Origin: Nitrososphaerota archaeon
Lineage (GTDB): Archaea > Thermoproteota > Nitrososphaeria > Nitrososphaerales > Gagatemarchaeaceae
Assembly (NCBI GenBank): GCA_005877225.1
Contig: VBPK01000180.1
Span: 1 to 5,953, forward strand
Length of the DNA: 5,953 bases
Direction: 5' to 3'
Shown in pieces: positions 4,644 to 5,953 of this stretch (the stretch's first letter is position 1; each line of letters starts with the position of its first letter). The notes under the pieces are model-generated. The model made no database searches and had not been told where the DNA came from. It saw only the letters and a list, made by a program, of their open reading frames with translations. A program made the translations under genes and the position numbers.

Positions 4644-5953
4644 GTGGTCGCCAGAAGGCGAACCTGTCTGAGGACAACAAAGGTTACTGCTATCGTTTTT
4701 TTCCCTCTCTTCTTTCCGATTATCTTCAGCCCAAACCAGCCTGTAACGGCCGTTCCATTGGCGCCAGTTGGCTCCTGCTTTCCCATTGGCCCTACGGTCG
4801 TGAACCAGACTTTGTTCTTGGCAAACCTGAAATGTACTCACACAGGAGACCTTAACGTGACCAGCACAGGATCTCTTGTTCTTGAGAATTCAACTTTGAT
4901 TCAAAACGGAAATGGGACTACAAGCATCGTGACTGTTAACCAATTTGGTAGGCTAGCTCTGATAAACTCCAGCCTGACTTTTCTGGGTCAGGTCGGTGTA
5001 GTAAAACTCCTCGACAACTCCAGCGCTTCGCTTTCGAAGCGATCAAGCCTTCTCAACAGCAATGTTACGGTGGCGAACGGCTCTTCTCTGGTCTTAACCC
5101 AAAACTCGCTACTGAGCCCGGCCAATCTTTTCTCCTTAGGGGTAGCCAGAATCTTAGTATATTCCTCGACTCTGGCAAATTCTGGTGGGGTCATAAATTT
5201 GAAGGGAGACAAACTCCTACTCAACCATGCTGTGCTCTCTTTGGCGAATTCGAAGACCCTTTCACTGAGCATGGTCAATACCCAAGTCCTCGGCTCATAC
5301 GTTCGGATCTACAACAGTGGTGTCACGAACCTCGGCAACTCTTCTTCAACGTTCTCGACGACGTTGGTCGACTCAAGTACCATCTCGGTGACCGCGCCGG
5401 CTAACGCTACCACAAATCTCTATGGCACGAGTTCCTTAACGATTTGGAATTCTTCGATAATTAGTGATGTTCCATCCTCAGGACTGGCACCGCTGTCAAA
5501 TCTTGGCCTCCTCGGAGGCAAGATTGCCATCTCTCGAAGTTATGTACTCTCGACGAGCCGCGAGTACTACGGTTACACTCCTAATTCGAAGTCGGTCTTG
5601 AACATTTCATCCCTTTCGGATCTTGATGTCTCAGACAGTCAGCTAATCAGTGGACAAACCGCACAGCTCGGCACCTATCGGTTTGCAAACCTTCAACTAT
5701 CGTCCCTCGCCAATACCACGGTGTACCGGTCGTTGCTGCGGACCGTCGCCTTTGCTCCCACGATATCTCTTACGGCTCTCCCAATAGGGAGAAACGGGCG
5801 CCTGACTTTGAATCAAACTATGGTAGAGACACAGAATGCCACAGGTCTAGTCTCGTTGAGGGCAAGCTACGCAATCGTCCTTGCAAAGTCGAAGGTCGAC
5901 GCCTTGTTCTCAACCTTACGACCAGCCACTTTTCTGTTCAACTCGATTGATTC
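4644..5953 (+). CDS. Secreted Asn/Ser/Thr-rich beta-helix-like surface protein (3' end missing)
   Basis: This is the longest reading frame in the window: about 436 codons, open from the TGA at 4638-4640 to the right edge, so the C-terminus is missing. From GTG 4644 the product begins with a basic stretch (RRR at 4-6, Lys13), then a hydrophobic core at about 14-28 (VTAIVFFPLFFPIIF), and a plausible cleavage site near Ala36; this is a signal peptide. Mature residues are rich in Ser, Asn, Thr, Leu and Val, with few charges and at least 15 Asn-x-Ser/Thr sequons, as in glycosylated archaeal surface proteins. Short strand-and-turn units recur (for example LVLENSTL, LALINSSL, LTIWNSSI), the look of a right-handed parallel beta-helix. 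Cys45 and Cys64 may form a disulfide. The start is uncertain: GTG 4644 is the only conventional start before the signal peptide, but the TATA box at 4627-4634 would favour a later one, such as CTG at 4668. A role in adhesion or at the cell surface is inferred. Confidence 0.77.
   Translation, partial: MVARRRTCLRTTKVTAIVFFPLFFPIIFSPNQPVTAVPLAPVGSCFPIGPTVVNQTLFLANLKCTHTGDLNVTSTGSLVLENSTLIQNGNGTTSIVTVNQFGRLALINSSLTFLGQVGVVKLLDNSSASLSKRSSLLNSNVTVANGSSLVLTQNSLLSPANLFSLGVARILVYSSTLANSGGVINLKGDKLLLNHAVLSLANSKTLSLSMVNTQVLGSYVRIYNSGVTNLGNSSSTFSTTLVDSSTISVTAPANATTNLYGTSSLTIWNSSIISDVPSSGLAPLSNLGLLGGKIAISRSYVLSTSREYYGYTPNSKSVLNISSLSDLDVSDSQLISGQTAQLGTYRFANLQLSSLANTTVYRSLLRTVAFAPTISLTALPIGRNGRLTLNQTMVETQNATGLVSLRASYAIVLAKSKVDALFSTLRPATFLFNSID

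Noticed and set aside
4542..5278. Two minus-strand frames (4542-4841 and 4988-5278) opposite the exported protein
   Set aside because: They are antisense to the signal-peptide-bearing long frame and have no recognisable domains or promoters.

Overview
The window looks archaeal, though no marker gene settles this. Four A/T-rich TATA-like boxes (near 781, 3175, 3475 and 4630) lie upstream of gene starts. Two genes start with TTG close to the expected transcription start (leaderless or nearly so). A strong Shine-Dalgarno sequence appears inside an operon, where archaea tend to use one. GC content is near one half by eye, and Ile ATA and Arg AGA/AGG codons are common. The proteins are mostly membrane or exported types. 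I cannot place the lineage; a Thermoplasmata-like or Nitrososphaeria-like archaeon would fit. A caveat is that the first promoter also reads as a good bacterial sigma-70 promoter.

Layout: (1) 1-162, minus strand: the N-terminal end of a small membrane-type protein running off the left edge. (2) 163-808: about 650 bases without a convincing gene, holding a perfect 8-bp inverted repeat and short direct repeats, and ending in a promoter. (3) 809-2195, plus strand: a three-gene operon joined by two 4-base start/stop overlaps. It encodes a ribbon-helix-helix-like putative regulator, an unrecognised 63-residue protein, and a TauE/SafE-family permease with a textbook Shine-Dalgarno. (4) 2196-2510: a gap between convergent genes with a cluster of small inverted repeats. 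(5) 2511-3140, minus strand: a YdjM/DUF457-type membrane-bound putative metal-dependent hydrolase. (6) 3141-3528: a divergent promoter region with two palindromic operator candidates. (7) 3529-4428, plus strand: a second, quite different TauE/SafE permease, followed by a T-run terminator candidate. (8) 4644-5953, plus strand: the longest reading frame in the window, still open at the right edge. It encodes a secreted Asn/Ser/Thr-rich, probable beta-helix surface protein.

The theme is membrane transport and envelope: two TauE/SafE permeases (a family linked to export of sulfite, sulfoacetate and other small anions) flank a membrane hydrolase, and a surface protein follows. The first permease probably sits under a small DNA-binding regulator. 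No sulfur-metabolism enzyme is visible, so the permease substrates remain open. I found no rRNA, no tRNA, no CRISPR array and no recognisable insertion sequence. Nothing here is convincingly a new biological system. The best leads are the uncharacterised 63-residue protein inside the permease operon, the palindromes in the divergent region, and the start-site conflict of the large exported protein.
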